Notes under the pieces: model-generated
What the model saw: only the letters and a program-made list of their open reading frames with translations
Database searches by the model: none
Told to the model about the DNA's origin: nothing
Assembly: GCF_002813375.1 (NCBI RefSeq)
Contig: NZ_PHUJ01000003.1
Coordinates: forward strand, 1,426,001-1,490,000
Reading direction: 5' to 3'
DNA: 64,000 nt
Source of the DNA: Pseudonocardia alni
Lineage (GTDB): Bacteria; Actinomycetota; Actinomycetes; Mycobacteriales; Pseudonocardiaceae
Shown: positions 36,275 to 46,428 of the stretch, piece by piece
Layout of the letters: each line of letters opens with the position of its first letter
Position numbering within the stretch: the first letter of the stretch is position 1
Position numbers and translations under genes: made by a program

Positions 36275-37831
36275 TCAGCCGCCGAGGCGGCGCAGCAGCA
36301 CCGCGGACGCCACCGTGTGCGCGCCCCGGCGGCGCACCGAGCGCACGATCTCCTGGTCCGACGTCGCGACCAGCAGCGGCCGGCCCGCCGGCTCGGCGGC
36401 GACGAGGTCGCGGACGACGTCGTCGGCGATCACCCCGGCGTCGCTGAACAGCACCCGCACCCCGCGGCTGCCGCGCACCGGCGCGGCGATCACGGCGGCC
36501 CCGTCGAACACCACGGTGATCTCGGCCCCCGTGCGGGCACCCAGTGCGCCGAGCTGGGCCACCAGCCGGGAGCGCTGGTCGGCCAGCGGCAGGTCCGGGT
36601 AGCCGGTCTTGCTGACGTTGTAGCCGTCGACGATGAGGTGCACCGACGGCACGGTCAGCAGCGCGTCCAGCGCGGCCAGCCCGTCGACGGGGGCCGCGAC
36701 GCGCGCGCCGGTCCCGCGGTCGCCCGTTCCCGCGACGAGGTCCGCCGGCCGCGGTCCGCCCGCGCCGACGTCGAGCTCGCGGCGCAGACCCGAGATCGCG
36801 CCGCTGACGGTGTCGAGCAGCAGCTCCAGACGCACCTCGTCGCCGCGACGGGCCTCGCGGGCGGCCTGGCGAGCGGCGGCGACCTGACCGGCCGCCGTGT
36901 CGGCCCGGCGGCGTTCCCGGTCGGCCCGCTCGCGCTCGGCGGCGGTCTCGGCGCGGGAGCGGGCGAGCTCGTCGTCGACGCCGCCGCGCAGCCGCGCGAC
37001 CTCCTCCTCCAGCTCGGTGCGGGCGTCGAGTGCGGCACGCAGCCGCGCGCCCTGGTCGCTGACCCGGCGGCGCATCTGCTGGTACTCGGTCTCCCGCTCC
37101 CCGACGAGCGCCCGTGCGCGTTCCCGTTCCTCGACCAGCTCGGCCCGGGCCCGTTCGAGCTCGGCGGTGAGCTTGTCGACCTTGGCCAGGGCCTCGTCGC
37201 GCTCGGCGCGCAGGTTGGCCAGGTCCGCGGTCTGCCCCACCTCGGCGACCCGCCGGTGCGCGAGCGGATCGGCGGTGAGCAGCGCGACCGCGGCCGCGTC
37301 GAGCTTGTCGACGGGTGCGGGCAGCGGATCCGCGGCGGACGCGGCCTCCGCGGCGGGGGTCGCCCCGTCCACCGGTGCTGCGGCTGCGCGCTGCGCCGCG
37401 GGACGGCCGGACGGGCCGGCTCCCCCCGCGGCTCCTGTGTCCCCGGTGGGTGCACCGGGTCCGCCCGGGGGCACGGGCGGGTCGTCGGCGGGTCGTGTCG
37501 TGGAGGGTTCGGGCAGCTCCAGCTCACCGGGCCGGTTCTCGGCCCACCAGGCCACCACGGCCGCCCGGAACGCCGTGTCCTGCTGCAGCCGGGCCACCAG
37601 TACCTGCCCGCCGAGACGGGCCCGCTTGGCGGGGGTGAACCGGGCGAAGCGGCGTAGCGGGGTGGGGACGTCCCCGGGCGGCAGCCCGCCCAGCGCGGTA
37701 CCCGCGATCTCGGCGAGCCGGGCCCGCAGCGGGGCGGGCAACTCCGGCCAGTCGCTCGCGGCCGTGTCCGCGGCGCACGACGGGACCCCGGAGCACGTGG
37801 GCTCCGGTCGCTCCGTGTCGTCGTACGCCAT
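36275..37831 (-). CDS. NYN (PIN-like) domain RNA-binding protein with coiled coil
   Basis: A 518-residue protein in three parts: an N-terminal helical region (residues 30-95, LPAPLRARLAEIAGTALGGLPPGDVP), a long Glu/Arg-rich coiled coil (about 195-320), and a C-terminal YacP-type NYN/PIN domain with IVDGYNVSKTGYPDLPLADQR, EITVVFDGA, VLFSDAGVIADDVVRDLV and LLVATSDQEIVRSVRRRG, the acidic residues expected of a metal-dependent ribonuclease. A role in RNA turnover is inferred. It diverges from the DEDDh/GIY-YIG nuclease gene. Confidence 0.85.
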   Translation of the reverse strand: MAYDDTERPEPTCSGVPSCAADTAASDWPELPAPLRARLAEIAGTALGGLPPGDVPTPLRRFARFTPAKRARLGGQVLVARLQQDTAFRAAVVAWWAENRPGELELPEPSTTRPADDPPVPPGGPGAPTGDTGAAGGAGPSGRPAAQRAAAAPVDGATPAAEAASAADPLPAPVDKLDAAAVALLTADPLAHRRVAEVGQTADLANLRAERDEALAKVDKLTAELERARAELVEERERARALVGERETEYQQMRRRVSDQGARLRAALDARTELEEEVARLRGGVDDELARSRAETAAERERADRERRRADTAAGQVAAARQAAREARRGDEVRLELLLDTVSGAISGLRRELDVGAGGPRPADLVAGTGDRGTGARVAAPVDGLAALDALLTVPSVHLIVDGYNVSKTGYPDLPLADQRSRLVAQLGALGARTGAEITVVFDGAAVIAAPVRGSRGVRVLFSDAGVIADDVVRDLVAAEPAGRPLLVATSDQEIVRSVRRRGAHTVASAVLLRRLGG

Positions 37832-37956
37832 CGGTCCAGGTTATCCCCGCCCGGCCCGGATCGCCGTCGGCGTGGCCGTCCGCGGCCGGGACGTCCCCGG
37901 ATCGGTGTCCGCGCCCCGCTCCCCGGGCCGGGGCCGGGGCCGGGTGTTCGAACATA

Positions 37957-37979
37957 CTGTCGGACCCCACGGCTACGGT
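37957..37979 (+). promoter_or_regulatory. PafBC-like DNA-damage promoter of the nuclease gene
   Basis: CTGTCGGAC (37957-37965), an exact 8-nt spacer, then TACGGT (37974-37979) resembles TTGTCRGTG-N8-TANNNT. The GTG start is 7 nt after the -10 box, so the mRNA would be leaderless. Confidence 0.6.
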
Positions 37980-37986
37980 GCAGGGC

Positions 37987-39732
37987 GTGACCTCCTGCTC
38001 CCCGCAGCTCACCTTCGACGAGCTGGGCACGCCACTGCGTGACGTCACCTTCTGCGTGGTGGACCTGGAGACCACCGGCGGCAGCCACCGGACCGACGCC
38101 ATCACCGAGGTCGGCGCCGTCGCGGTGCGCGGCGGCAGCCGGATCTCCGAGCTCGGCACCCTCGTCGACCCGGGCGTGCGGGTCCCGGCCGACATCACCC
38201 GGCTGACCGGCATCACGAACGCGATGCTGCACGACGCCCCACCGCTGGGTGCGGTCCTGCCCTCGGTGCTCGACATGCTCCGCGGCGCGGTGCTGGTGGC
38301 CCACAACGCCCCGTTCGACACGGGTTTCCTCAAGGCCGCCTGCGAGCGCCTCGAACGCCCCTGGCCCGGCCCGCCGGTCCTCTGCACCGCCCGGCTCGCC
38401 CGGGCCGTGCTCCCGCACACCGAGTGCCCCAGCGTGAAGCTGGGCACGCTGGCCCGGCACTTCGGCTGCGCCACCACCCCGGACCACCGGGCGCTGACCG
38501 ACGCCCGGGCGACCGTCGAGGTGCTGCACCACCTGCTGGAGCGGATCGGGAACCTGGGTGTGCAGAGCCTGGAGGAGCTGCTGCAGCTCGTCCGTGACCG
38601 GGCCCCGCACCGGCCCACCACCACCCAGCGCCGTCGCAGGCACCTCGCGAACGACGTGCCCTCCGAGCCCGGTGTCTACCTGTTCCGCGGCGGCGACGGC
38701 CAGGTGCTCTACGTCGGCACCAGCGGCGACCTGCACCGGCGGGTGCGGTCGTACTTCACGGCCGGGGAGAAGCGCCGCCGGGTCCGCGACATGCTCGTCC
38801 GCGCCGAGAAGGTCGACACGGTGGTCTGCGCGCACGCCCTGGAGGCCTCGGTGCGCGAGCTGGCGCTCATCGCCGCGCACCGCCCGCCGTACAACCGGCG
38901 CTCCCGCAACCCCGGCCGGGCCTACTGGGTGGCGCCGACAGCGGAGGCGTTCCCGCGGCTGTCGGTCGTCGCCACCCCGCGGGCGGGTGCCCTGGGTCCG
39001 TTCGGGTCGCAGCGGGCCGCGACCGACGTGCTCGACGCGGCACTCGACGCACTGCCGCTGCGCCGGTGCACGATCCGCATCCCGGCCCGGAACCCCTCGG
39101 CGACGCCGTGCGCGCTGCACGAGCTGGGCCGCTGTGCCGCCCCGTGCGCCGGTCTGCAGCCCGCCGAGGACTACGCGCCCGCCGTGCACGCCTGGGGCGA
39201 CCTCGTCGCGGGGCGGGACGACGGCCCGTTGCGGGTGCTGTCCGCCGAGGTCGACGACCGGTCGGCCGGCGGGCGCTACGAGGCGGCCGCGCGGGCGCGG
39301 GACCGGCTGGCCACGCTGGCCGCCGGGGTCGACCGGGGCGGCACCCTGGCCGCGCTCGCGGGCATCGACGAGCTGGTCGGCGCCCGGCCCGACGGCCGGG
39401 GCGGCTGGGAGCTCGCCGTCGTTCGCCACGGACGGCTCGCCGCGGCGGGCAACGCCCCGCGCGGGGTGCGGCCGATGCCGGTCGTCGAGGCGCTGCGGAC
39501 CGGCGCGCAGACGGTCCTGCCCGGCGACGGGCCGCTGCGCGGGGCCCCGTCGGAGGAGGTCCGGGTCCTGCACCGCTGGCTCACCACCGGCGGGACCCGG
39601 CTGGTGTACTGCGACCCGCCGTGGGCGGAGCCGGCGTGGGGCGGGGGTGCCTGGCGGGAGTGGGCCGACCGGGCCCGGGAGGCGTCGCACCGCACCGGTG
39701 ACCGCTCCCCCGACGAACCCGCCGGGATCTGA
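37987..39732 (+). CDS. DEDDh exonuclease fused to UvrC-like GIY-YIG domain (Rv2191-like)
   Basis: A 581-residue repair-type protein. Residues about 15-185 form a DNA polymerase III epsilon-like exonuclease: VVDLETTGG (DXE), LVAHNAPFDTGFL and HRALTDARATVE (H and last D). Residues about 215-300 form a GIY-YIG nuclease domain (VPSEPGVYLFRGGDGQVLYVG, then SYFTAGEKRRRVRDM), followed by a UvrC-like Cys region (TPCALHELGRCAAPCAG). The same fusion is known as Rv2191 and in actinobacterial Cho-like proteins. GTG at 37987 was chosen over GTG 37978, which lies inside the -10 box. Confidence 0.88.
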   Translation: MTSCSPQLTFDELGTPLRDVTFCVVDLETTGGSHRTDAITEVGAVAVRGGSRISELGTLVDPGVRVPADITRLTGITNAMLHDAPPLGAVLPSVLDMLRGAVLVAHNAPFDTGFLKAACERLERPWPGPPVLCTARLARAVLPHTECPSVKLGTLARHFGCATTPDHRALTDARATVEVLHHLLERIGNLGVQSLEELLQLVRDRAPHRPTTTQRRRRHLANDVPSEPGVYLFRGGDGQVLYVGTSGDLHRRVRSYFTAGEKRRRVRDMLVRAEKVDTVVCAHALEASVRELALIAAHRPPYNRRSRNPGRAYWVAPTAEAFPRLSVVATPRAGALGPFGSQRAATDVLDAALDALPLRRCTIRIPARNPSATPCALHELGRCAAPCAGLQPAEDYAPAVHAWGDLVAGRDDGPLRVLSAEVDDRSAGGRYEAAARARDRLATLAAGVDRGGTLAALAGIDELVGARPDGRGGWELAVVRHGRLAAAGNAPRGVRPMPVVEALRTGAQTVLPGDGPLRGAPSEEVRVLHRWLTTGGTRLVYCDPPWAEPAWGGGAWREWADRAREASHRTGDRSPDEPAGI

Positions 39733-39753
39733 GCCCGGCGGGCCACGGTCCTC

Positions 39754-39890
39754 CACGACGGCGCCCCCGCCCGACGACCCCGTGGCCGGACACACGGGAC
39801 GCGGCGTCCGACCACGCGCAGCCCGCACACGACGGCGGCCCCCGCCGGACGCACGACGGCGGCCCGACACACGACGGCGGCCCCGCCGGA
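39754..39890 (+). repeat. four imperfect copies of a terminator arm
   Basis: CACGACGGCGGCCCCGCCGGA and degenerate versions begin at 39754, 39828, 39852 and 39870. The last is the left arm of the terminator that follows. They look like duplicated or decayed terminator arms. Confidence 0.6.
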
Positions 39891-39916
39891 GACCGTGTCT
39901 CCGGCGGGGCCGCCGT
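39874..39916. terminator. strong bidirectional terminator, nuclease gene / qcrB
   Basis: A perfect 20-bp stem (ACGGCGGCCCCGCCGGAGAC with its exact complement) and a CGT loop between convergent genes. Confidence 0.8.
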
Positions 39917-39947
39917 GGAGTGCTTCCGGGCCGGGCCCGGGCCGTGC

Positions 39948-41663
39948 TCAGTCGCGCGGCTGCTGCGGACGACCACCGTCGTCCGGGCGGCCCGCGAGTT
40001 CACTGCTGCGGGACTCGAGTTCCGCCCGCGCCTCGTGACGCCGGCGGGACTCCTCGAGCTCCCGCTCGTGGGCCTCGTGGCGGGCCACGGCCAGCGCACG
40101 GGACTCCTCGACCGGGTCCGGCGTGAGCAGCGAACCGGAGACCGGCTCACCGGCCGACCCGAGCTGGTTCATCCGCTTGGGCACCGAGGCACCCTGGTAC
40201 TCCAGCGGGATGGCGTGGCCGTGCGAGTCGACGCCGCCCAGCGGCTGGTGCACCTCGATGAACTCACCGTGCGGCAGCCGCTTGATGATGCCCGTCTCGA
40301 TGCCGTGCTCCAGCACCGCGCGGTCCGACCGCTGCAGACCGAGGCACCAGCGGTAGGCCACCCAGTACACGATCGGCGGCACGACGAGCAGACCGATGCG
40401 GCCGGCCCACGTGGTCGCGTTCAGCGAGATGTGGAAGAAGTACGAGATCCAGTCGTTGAACCCGCACATCACGAGCCACAGGTAGAACGAGATCGCCATG
40501 GCGCCGAGCGCGGTCCGGACCGGGACGTCGCGCGGGCGCTGCAGCAGGTTGTGCAGCGCGTCGTCCCCGGTGAAGCGCCGTTCGATGGCCGGGTAGGCCC
40601 CGGCGAGCACGAACAGCACCGGCAGGAAGCCCGCGGTGGGGATGAACGCCGCCGGGATCGTGTACGTCCCGAACAGGTAGAACTCCCACGGCGGGAAGAT
40701 CCGGCCCATGCCCTCGGACCACAGCATGTAGAAGTCCGGCTGCGAACCGGCCGAGATGTGCGAGGCGTCGTACGGGCCGAGGTGCCAGATCGGGTTCATC
40801 TGGAACAGCCCGGAGATCAGGGCCAGCACACCGGCGACGACGAAGAAGAACGCGCCGCCCTTCGCCGCGAACTGCGGCATGATCCGCACGCCGACGACGT
40901 TGTTCTCGGTCCGGCCGGGGCCGGGGAACTGGGTGTGCTTCTGGTACCACACCAGGCCGAGGTGCACGGCGATCAGCGCGAGGATGATGCCGGGCAGGAT
41001 CAGCACGTGGATGATGTAGAGCCGCGGGATGATCTCGGTCCCGGGGAACTCGCCGCCGAACAGCGCCCAGTGCACCCAGGTGCCCATGATCGGCACGGTC
41101 AGCGTGATGCCCGAGGCGATCCGCAGCCCGACGCCCGAGAGCAGGTCGTCCGGCAGGGAGTAGCCGGTGAAGCCGGCGAAGGTGCCCAGCAGGATCAGCA
41201 CGACGCCGATGGTCCAGTTGGCCTCACGCGGCTTGCGGAACGCGCCGGTGAAGAACACCCGGAACATGTGGATGATCATCGCCGCGACGAAGAGCAGCGC
41301 CGCCCAGTGGTGCAACTGACGCATGAACAGGCCGCCGCGGACCTCGAGCGAGATCTCCAGCGCGGACTCGTAGGCCCGCGACATGTGGACGCCGCGCAGC
41401 GGGTCGTACGGCCCGTTGTAGACGACCTCCTGCATGGAGGGGTCGAAGAACAGCGCCAGGTAGGTGCCCGACAGCAGCACGATGATGAAGCTGTACAGGG
41501 CGATCTCGCCCAGCATGAACGACCAGTGGGTCGGGAAGACCTTGTTGAACTGCTTCCGCAGTCCGGCGGCCGCGTGGTAGCGCTGGTCCGCCTGGTCGAG
41601 TGCCGCGCCGCCCTTGGCCGCGAGGCCACCTGAGGAGGTGGTGGGTGTCGTGATCGAACTCAT
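39948..41663 (-). CDS. qcrB: cytochrome bc1 complex cytochrome b subunit QcrB
   Basis: A 571-residue multi-helix menaquinol-cytochrome c reductase subunit. It has paired heme-binding histidines ([20 protein letters not shown] and later [17 protein letters not shown]), the Qo-site region [21 protein letters not shown] and a mycobacterial-type C-terminal extension (from about residue 470) ending in charged sequence. The ATG overlaps the qcrA stop (ATGA). It is the last gene of ctaE-qcrC-qcrA-qcrB, which encodes the actinobacterial bcc part of the bcc-aa3 supercomplex. Matches Rv2196. Confidence 0.96.
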   Translation of the reverse strand: MSSITTPTTSSGGLAAKGGAALDQADQRYHAAAGLRKQFNKVFPTHWSFMLGEIALYSFIIVLLSGTYLALFFDPSMQEVVYNGPYDPLRGVHMSRAYESALEISLEVRGGLFMRQLHHWAALLFVAAMIIHMFRVFFTGAFRKPREANWTIGVVLILLGTFAGFTGYSLPDDLLSGVGLRIASGITLTVPIMGTWVHWALFGGEFPGTEIIPRLYIIHVLILPGIILALIAVHLGLVWYQKHTQFPGPGRTENNVVGVRIMPQFAAKGGAFFFVVAGVLALISGLFQMNPIWHLGPYDASHISAGSQPDFYMLWSEGMGRIFPPWEFYLFGTYTIPAAFIPTAGFLPVLFVLAGAYPAIERRFTGDDALHNLLQRPRDVPVRTALGAMAISFYLWLVMCGFNDWISYFFHISLNATTWAGRIGLLVVPPIVYWVAYRWCLGLQRSDRAVLEHGIETGIIKRLPHGEFIEVHQPLGGVDSHGHAIPLEYQGASVPKRMNQLGSAGEPVSGSLLTPDPVEESRALAVARHEAHERELEESRRRHEARAELESRSSELAGRPDDGGRPQQPRD

Positions 41664-42796
41664 GTCGTCTTCGGCCTCTCCCAGAACGCGGGTCCGACGG
41701 GCTCCACGAAGTCGCTGCGGGCGACGAAGAAGCCCTCCTCGTTCACCGTGATCGGCAGCTGCGGCAACGGCCGGGCGGCGGGCCCGAAGACGGGCTCGGC
41801 GTCCTGCGTGGCCAGGAACTGCGACTGGTGGCACGGGCAGAGAATGCGGTTGTCCTGCGCCTGGTAGAGGGAGGTCGGGCACCCGAGGTGGGTGCAGACC
41901 TTCGACCAGGCGTAGAAGTCACCATAGTTGAAGTTCTCCTGCCCGGGGCGCTTCGTGACCTCGGTCCCGGGGCGGAGACGGATGAGCATGACCGGCGCGT
42001 CCGAGGCGCGCTGCGCGTGCAGCAGCTCCTCCTCGTTGCCCCGCTCGCTCTCGCGGTACGGGAAGACGGTCATCATCGAACCCGGCTCCATGTCCTCGGG
42101 TCGCACTCGGGCGATCTCGGAGAGGATACCCGTGTCGGTGCGCAGGTACACCGTCTCGCCGTTCTCCGGACGCCAGCCCGTGTGCCACAGCGGGGCGTCG
42201 TCGCCCTCGGCCCACGGGTTCCGGATGATGCCGCCGAGCGCGACGACACCGGTGCCGATACCGGCGACGGCCGCGGCCAGGCCCGCGCTGCGGATGATCA
42301 GCTTGCGACGGCCGATCGTGGTGCCCTTGCCGGCGTCGGCGACCTGGGCCAGGAAGGTGGCGCGGTCGACGTCGGTGGACGGGCCGTCGTGGCGCTGCTG
42401 GACCGAGGTCTCGTCCGGGAACAGCTTCTTCACCATCTGGATGACCGCGATGCCGATGGAGAGCACCGAGAACCCGAAGGTGAAGCCGATGACCGGGGTG
42501 TAGAGGTTGTAGAGCGCGTGGCCGGGCTCGCCGACGTTGACGTACTCCCACGGCCACGCGATGAACGCGACCACGAAGGCGATCATGGAGATCGCCGAGA
42601 TGACGAACCACAGCGCGACCGAACGCTCGGCGCGCTTCTCCGCGCGGGTCCCCGGGATCGGGAACGCCGGCGTGTTGTGCACGACCTCGACCTCGTCGAG
42701 CTCACCGGCCAGACGGGCCAGCTGCTCGGGCGACATCGCGTCGAGCTCCTCCTTGGTCGGACGACGGTCCGACCCGGTGCTGACTTCGCTGCTCAA
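41660..42796 (-). CDS. qcrA: Rieske iron-sulfur subunit QcrA
   Basis: A 378-residue actinobacterial Rieske protein. The first membrane helices span residues about 60-120 ([21 protein letters not shown] and [21 protein letters not shown]), a third precedes the Rieske domain, and the [2Fe-2S] ligands are in CTHLGC and CPCHQS. The start is probably TTG at 42794-42796: it forms a TTGA overlap with the qcrC stop, has GAAGAG just upstream, and gives the expected length. Electron transfer is from menaquinol to the diheme QcrC. Matches Rv2195. Confidence 0.94.
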   Translation of the reverse strand: MSSEVSTGSDRRPTKEELDAMSPEQLARLAGELDEVEVVHNTPAFPIPGTRAEKRAERSVALWFVISAISMIAFVVAFIAWPWEYVNVGEPGHALYNLYTPVIGFTFGFSVLSIGIAVIQMVKKLFPDETSVQQRHDGPSTDVDRATFLAQVADAGKGTTIGRRKLIIRSAGLAAAVAGIGTGVVALGGIIRNPWAEGDDAPLWHTGWRPENGETVYLRTDTGILSEIARVRPEDMEPGSMMTVFPYRESERGNEEELLHAQRASDAPVMLIRLRPGTEVTKRPGQENFNYGDFYAWSKVCTHLGCPTSLYQAQDNRILCPCHQSQFLATQDAEPVFGPAARPLPQLPITVNEEGFFVARSDFVEPVGPAFWERPKTT

Positions 42797-43659
42797 CTCT
42801 TCGCCCCCAACCAGATGGCGAACCCGACCAGACCGGACATCACGACGGCGAAGATGAAGACACCCTCGGCCGTCGGACCGAGACCCAGCAGCGAGTAGCC
42901 GCCCGGGTCGTTGGCGTGGTTCACCGACTTGATGTACGCGATGATGTCCTGCTTCTCCTGCGGCGTGAGCTGCTGGTCGGAGAAGCGCGGCATGTTCTGC
43001 GGACCGGTCTGCATCGCGGTGTAGATCTGCTCCTCGCTGGCCGGCTCGAGCGCGGGAGCGTACTTGCCGGACGACAGCGCGCCGCCGACGCCGGTGAAGT
43101 TGTGGCACGAGGCGCAGTTCAGGCGGTACAGCACACCGCCGCGGCCCGGGTCGTCGCCGCGCAGGGCCTCGCCGGTCGCGGCCGGGGTGACCGGCCCGCC
43201 GCCGTTGGCCTGCACGAACGCGCCCAGCGCCTCGAGGTTCGCCCGGCCCTCCTGGGTCTCCGGGTCGAAGATCGGCAGCGGGTGCTTGCGGGCCGCCTGG
43301 GCCTCCTGGCGCGCCATCGGCATACGACCCGAGGACACCTGGAAGTAGACCGCCGCGTCACCGACGCCGATGAGGCTCGGGCCGCGGTTCTCGACGCCCT
43401 GCAGGTTCGCACCGTGGCAGGTGATGCAGGTGTTGTTGTAGAGCTGCTCGCCCTTGGCGATCAGCGCGGTGTCCTGCTGCGCCTGGGCGACCTGCGGCTG
43501 CGGCGCGAAGGCGGCGTAGAGGAAACCGACGGACAGCAGGCCCAGCCCGATGGCGAGGGCGCCGGCGATGCGGCGCTTCATCTTGCCGTGCGGACGGGTG
43601 CGGCCCCCGGCCTTCTCGTCCGGCCGGTCGGCCGGTGGTGGGTTCTGGTTCTCGGTCAT
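42793..43659 (-). CDS. qcrC: diheme cytochrome c subunit QcrC
   Basis: A 288-residue protein with two c-type heme motifs, CITCH and CASCH, an N-terminal signal anchor ([20 protein letters not shown], residues 28-47) and a C-terminal membrane helix ([18 protein letters not shown]). In actinobacteria this diheme subunit replaces soluble cytochrome c, passing electrons straight to the aa3 oxidase. It lies 64 bp after ctaE and overlaps qcrA. Matches Rv2194. Confidence 0.95.
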   Translation of the reverse strand: MTENQNPPPADRPDEKAGGRTRPHGKMKRRIAGALAIGLGLLSVGFLYAAFAPQPQVAQAQQDTALIAKGEQLYNNTCITCHGANLQGVENRGPSLIGVGDAAVYFQVSSGRMPMARQEAQAARKHPLPIFDPETQEGRANLEALGAFVQANGGGPVTPAATGEALRGDDPGRGGVLYRLNCASCHNFTGVGGALSSGKYAPALEPASEEQIYTAMQTGPQNMPRFSDQQLTPQEKQDIIAYIKSVNHANDPGGYSLLGLGPTAEGVFIFAVVMSGLVGFAIWLGAKS

Positions 43660-43723
43660 CGCTGGGGGTCTTCCAACCTCGACGTCGTGGCGGGTGCTGT
43701 CAGGGAACGGGCGGCGCGATCGG

Positions 43724-44335
43724 TCAGCGGATGAAGTAGATCGTGGCGAACAGCCCGATCCACACCACGTCGACGAAGTGCCAGTAGTACGACACCACGA
43801 TCGCCGCGGTGGCCTGGGCGGGCGTGAACTTGCTGAGCTTCGTGCGGATGATCAGGTACACGAACGCGACCAGGCCGCCGACCACGTGCAGCCCGTGGAA
43901 GCCGGTCGCCAGGTAGAAGACCGACCCGTAGGCGCTCGACGCGATCGTCGTCTCGTGCGAGGTGACCAGGGTGTAGTACTCGAAGGCCTGGCCGAGCACG
44001 AAGAACGTCCCCATCGCCAGCGTCAGGGCGTACCAGCGACGCAGGCCGAACACGTCACCACGCTCGGCGGCGAACACGCCGAACTGGCAGGTGAACGAGG
44101 ACGCCACGAGCACGATCGTGATCGCGAGCGCGTAGGGGACGTCGAGCTCGGTGGGCGGCGGCGGCCAGGGGCCGTCGTTCTGCGCCCGCGCGGTGAAGTA
44201 CATCGCGAACAGCCCGGCGAAGAACATCAGCTCGCTGGAGAGCCAGACGATGGTGCCGATGCTGACCAGGTTGGGGCGGTTCAGCGAATGGATCCGCGCG
44301 CTGATGTTGGGTGCCGCTGTCGTCACGTCGGGCAT
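43724..44335 (-). CDS. ctaE: cytochrome c oxidase subunit III CtaE
   Basis: A 203-residue five-helix heme-copper oxidase subunit [42 protein letters not shown] and the C-terminal [21 protein letters not shown] are diagnostic. ATG at 44333-44335 gives the mycobacterial-type N-terminus ([21 protein letters not shown]); no clear ribosome site precedes it. First gene of the bcc/aa3 operon, matching Rv2193. Confidence 0.95.
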   Translation of the reverse strand: MPDVTTAAPNISARIHSLNRPNLVSIGTIVWLSSELMFFAGLFAMYFTARAQNDGPWPPPPTELDVPYALAITIVLVASSFTCQFGVFAAERGDVFGLRRWYALTLAMGTFFVLGQAFEYYTLVTSHETTIASSAYGSVFYLATGFHGLHVVGGLVAFVYLIIRTKLSKFTPAQATAAIVVSYYWHFVDVVWIGLFATIYFIR

Positions 44336-44511
44336 TATGACCCGAGCCGAACTTCTACGGCTTGTCGGGATACCCCTCGCCACATCACGATCGGCGAACG
44401 GGCCTCATGATCACCGAACTCTTCGCCTGGTCGGGGCGACCGGGCGGGCGCCGGACGGCCCCGTCCAGGACCGCCGACTCGACAACGTTCGGGGCCGACG
44501 GAGGGTTCCCC

Positions 44512-44517
44512 TAGTAT
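44512..44517 (+). promoter_or_regulatory. -10 box of leaderless receiver-like gene
   Basis: TAGTAT, 7 nt before the GTG at 44525; the best match to a consensus -10 in the window. Confidence 0.6.
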
Positions 44518-44524
44518 CGCCGGC

Positions 44525-44980
44525 GTGAGCGGACGAGCGGCAGAGATCGGCAGCGCGGCCGGATCGGTGACGGGGACCAGCACGGTGCTGGTCTACAGCC
44601 ACCGCCCCGAGGTCCGCGAGAGCATCATCGAGGCGGTCGGGCGCCGGCCCGCGCCGGACGTGGGCCGGGTGCGCTGGGTGGAGGCGGCCGGCATCGCCGA
44701 AGTCCTCGCGGCCTGCGACGCCGGTGAGGCCGACCTGCTGGTCCTCGACGGCGAGGCTCAGCCGACCGGCGGGATGGGCGTGGCCAAGCAGCTGCGTCAC
44801 GAGATCGTCGACTGCCCCCCGATCGTGCTGACCGTCCGCCGCCGGGACGACCGCTGGCTCGCCACCTGGTCGGAGGCGGACGCCGTGCTCGTGCACCCGC
44901 TCGACCCGATCGAGGCGGCCGAGGTCGTCGCGCAGGTCCTGCGCGACCACCGGCCCGGCACCCTGACCCCGCAGCAGTAG
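44525..44980 (+). CDS. response regulator receiver-like protein
   Basis: A 151-residue single-domain protein with a CheY-like pattern: [20 protein letters not shown], the acidic [22 protein letters not shown] (LVLD holds the phosphoacceptor-position aspartate), [38 protein letters not shown]. The TVRR segment stands where the switch threonine/serine would be. It has no output domain. The mRNA is probably leaderless. It lies 23 bp before trpD on the same strand, so the two may be co-transcribed. The cognate kinase is unknown. Confidence 0.72.
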   Translation: MSGRAAEIGSAAGSVTGTSTVLVYSHRPEVRESIIEAVGRRPAPDVGRVRWVEAAGIAEVLAACDAGEADLLVLDGEAQPTGGMGVAKQLRHEIVDCPPIVLTVRRRDDRWLATWSEADAVLVHPLDPIEAAEVVAQVLRDHRPGTLTPQQ

Positions 44981-45003
44981 CGAGACAGAGGACACCTCAC
45001 GTC

Positions 45004-46047
45004 GTGAGCGCACCCACCTGGCCCTCCGTGATCGGCCGCCTGATGCGCGGCGAGGACGTGACCGCCGACGAGGCGACCTGGGCGATGGGTCAGGTCTTCG
45101 CCGGCGAGGCGACCCCGGCGCAGCTCGCCGGATTCCTCGTGGCGCTGCGCGCGAAGGGTGAGACGCCCGCGGAGATCTCCGGCATGGCCGACGCGATGCT
45201 GGCCCACGCGCTGCGGGTGCACGTGCCCGGGCGCTCGGTCGACGTCGTCGGCACCGGCGGGGACCAGGCGCACACGGTGAACATCTCCACGATGGCGGCG
45301 ATCGTCGTCGCGGCGGCGGGTGCGCCGGTGGTCAAGCACGGCGGGCGCGCGGCGTCGTCGCAGTGCGGGACGGCCGACGTGCTGGAGGAGCTGGGCGTCG
45401 CGATCGAGCTGACCCCGTCCGCGGTCGAGCGGTGCGCCGCGGAGCTGGGGATCGCGTTCTGCTTCGCGCAGTCCTTCCACCCCGCCATGCGCTACGCCGG
45501 CGCGGTCCGTCGCGAGCTCGGCGTCCCGACCGCGATGAACCTGCTCGGGCCGCTGTCCAACCCGGCCCAGCCGGAGACCGGCCTGATCGGCTGCGCCGAC
45601 CCCCGGCACGCCGCGACGATGGCCGAGGTCTTCGCCCGGCGCGGCAAGTCGGTACTGGTGGTGCGCGGCGACGACGGGCTCGACGAGCTGACCACCACCG
45701 GGCGCAGCACCGTCTGGATCAGCGACGGCGGCACCGTGCGCGAGGAACGGCTCGACCCGGCCGACCTCGGGGTCGGCGTGGCCACCGCCGAGGACCTGCG
45801 CGGCGGCACCCGGCAGGTCAACGCCGCCGTCGTCCGCGACCTGGTGGCCGGCAAGACCGGGCCGGTGCGCGACGCCGTGCTGCTCAACGCCGCCGGGGCG
45901 CTCGCCGCGCACCGCGGGGTCGGTGCGGACCTCACCGCGTCGGTCGGGGCGGCGCTCGACGCCGTCGCCGAGGCGGTGGACTCCGGTGCGGCCGCGGGCC
46001 TGCTGGTCCGCTGGGCCGCGCTCTCGACCGAGCTCGCGTCGGCCTGA
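45004..46047 (+). CDS. trpD: anthranilate phosphoribosyltransferase
   Basis: A 347-residue enzyme of tryptophan synthesis that transfers phosphoribose to anthranilate. [18 protein letters not shown] binds [25 protein letters not shown] and [30 protein letters not shown] are family motifs, and DDGLDELT carries metal-binding acidic residues. GTG start at 45004 with GAGG about 12 nt upstream. Other trp genes are absent here, just as Rv2192c (trpD) stands apart beside ctaE-qcr in M. tuberculosis. Confidence 0.96.
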   Translation: MSAPTWPSVIGRLMRGEDVTADEATWAMGQVFAGEATPAQLAGFLVALRAKGETPAEISGMADAMLAHALRVHVPGRSVDVVGTGGDQAHTVNISTMAAIVVAAAGAPVVKHGGRAASSQCGTADVLEELGVAIELTPSAVERCAAELGIAFCFAQSFHPAMRYAGAVRRELGVPTAMNLLGPLSNPAQPETGLIGCADPRHAATMAEVFARRGKSVLVVRGDDGLDELTTTGRSTVWISDGGTVREERLDPADLGVGVATAEDLRGGTRQVNAAVVRDLVAGKTGPVRDAVLLNAAGALAAHRGVGADLTASVGAALDAVAEAVDSGAAAGLLVRWAALSTELASA

Positions 46048-46062
46048 CCCGCGGGGGCCGGC

Positions 46063-46341
46063 TCAGTCGAGCCCGATGGCGAACGCGGCGTCGGTGTCGG
46101 CCTTGGAGTAGGACCGGAACGCGATGTGGGTGTCGGTCCCGACGACGCCGTCGATCCGGCTGAGCCGGCTGGCGATCACGTCGGCGAGCTGCTCGTGCTC
46201 GCGCACCTTGACGATCGCGATCAGGTCCACGTCACCGGCGCACGAGTAGACCTCCGACACGCCGTCGAGGTCCGCGATGGCCTGCGCGGTCTCGGGGATC
46301 CGGTCGGCGGCGGTGTGCACCAGGACGATCGCGGTGATCAC
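46063..46341 (-). CDS. stand-alone Lrp/AsnC ligand-binding (RAM) domain protein
   Basis: A 92-residue protein made only of the RAM effector domain: AIVLVHTAADRIPETAQAIADLDGVSEVYSCAGDVDLIAIVKV-type beta-alpha-beta pattern, then a second half ending in FRSYSKADTDAAF. There is no helix-turn-helix. Such proteins bind amino acids and may modulate full-length Lrp regulators. GTG at 46341 with GAGGGGGAG upstream. A TAGCCT -10 candidate lies near 46383-46388 (minus strand). It converges on trpD. Confidence 0.85.
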   Translation of the reverse strand: MITAIVLVHTAADRIPETAQAIADLDGVSEVYSCAGDVDLIAIVKVREHEQLADVIASRLSRIDGVVGTDTHIAFRSYSKADTDAAFAIGLD

Positions 46342-46428
46342 GGTGGGGCTCCCCCTCGGGTCAGGGCGTGGCGGACACCGATGAGGCTAGTGGGGGCATC
46401 CCCTGTGGCGCAGGCCGCATCCGGTTGC

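Noticed and set aside
37945-37962. TGTTCGAACA palindrome as a LexA (SOS) box for the nuclease gene
   Set aside because: The actinobacterial LexA site needs TCGAAC-N4-GTTCGA. Only the left half fits; the adjacent PafBC-like motif with exact spacing is a better explanation.
36655-39870. Very long minus-strand open frame of over 1000 codons
   Set aside because: It covers the nuclease gene on the opposite strand and the NYN gene in another frame, has no motifs, and reflects GC-rich codon bias.
39754-39890. CACGACGGCGG units as a CRISPR-like array
   Set aside because: Units are imperfect, the spacing is irregular (74, 24 and 18 bp), and there are no cas genes; they derive from the neighbouring terminator arm.
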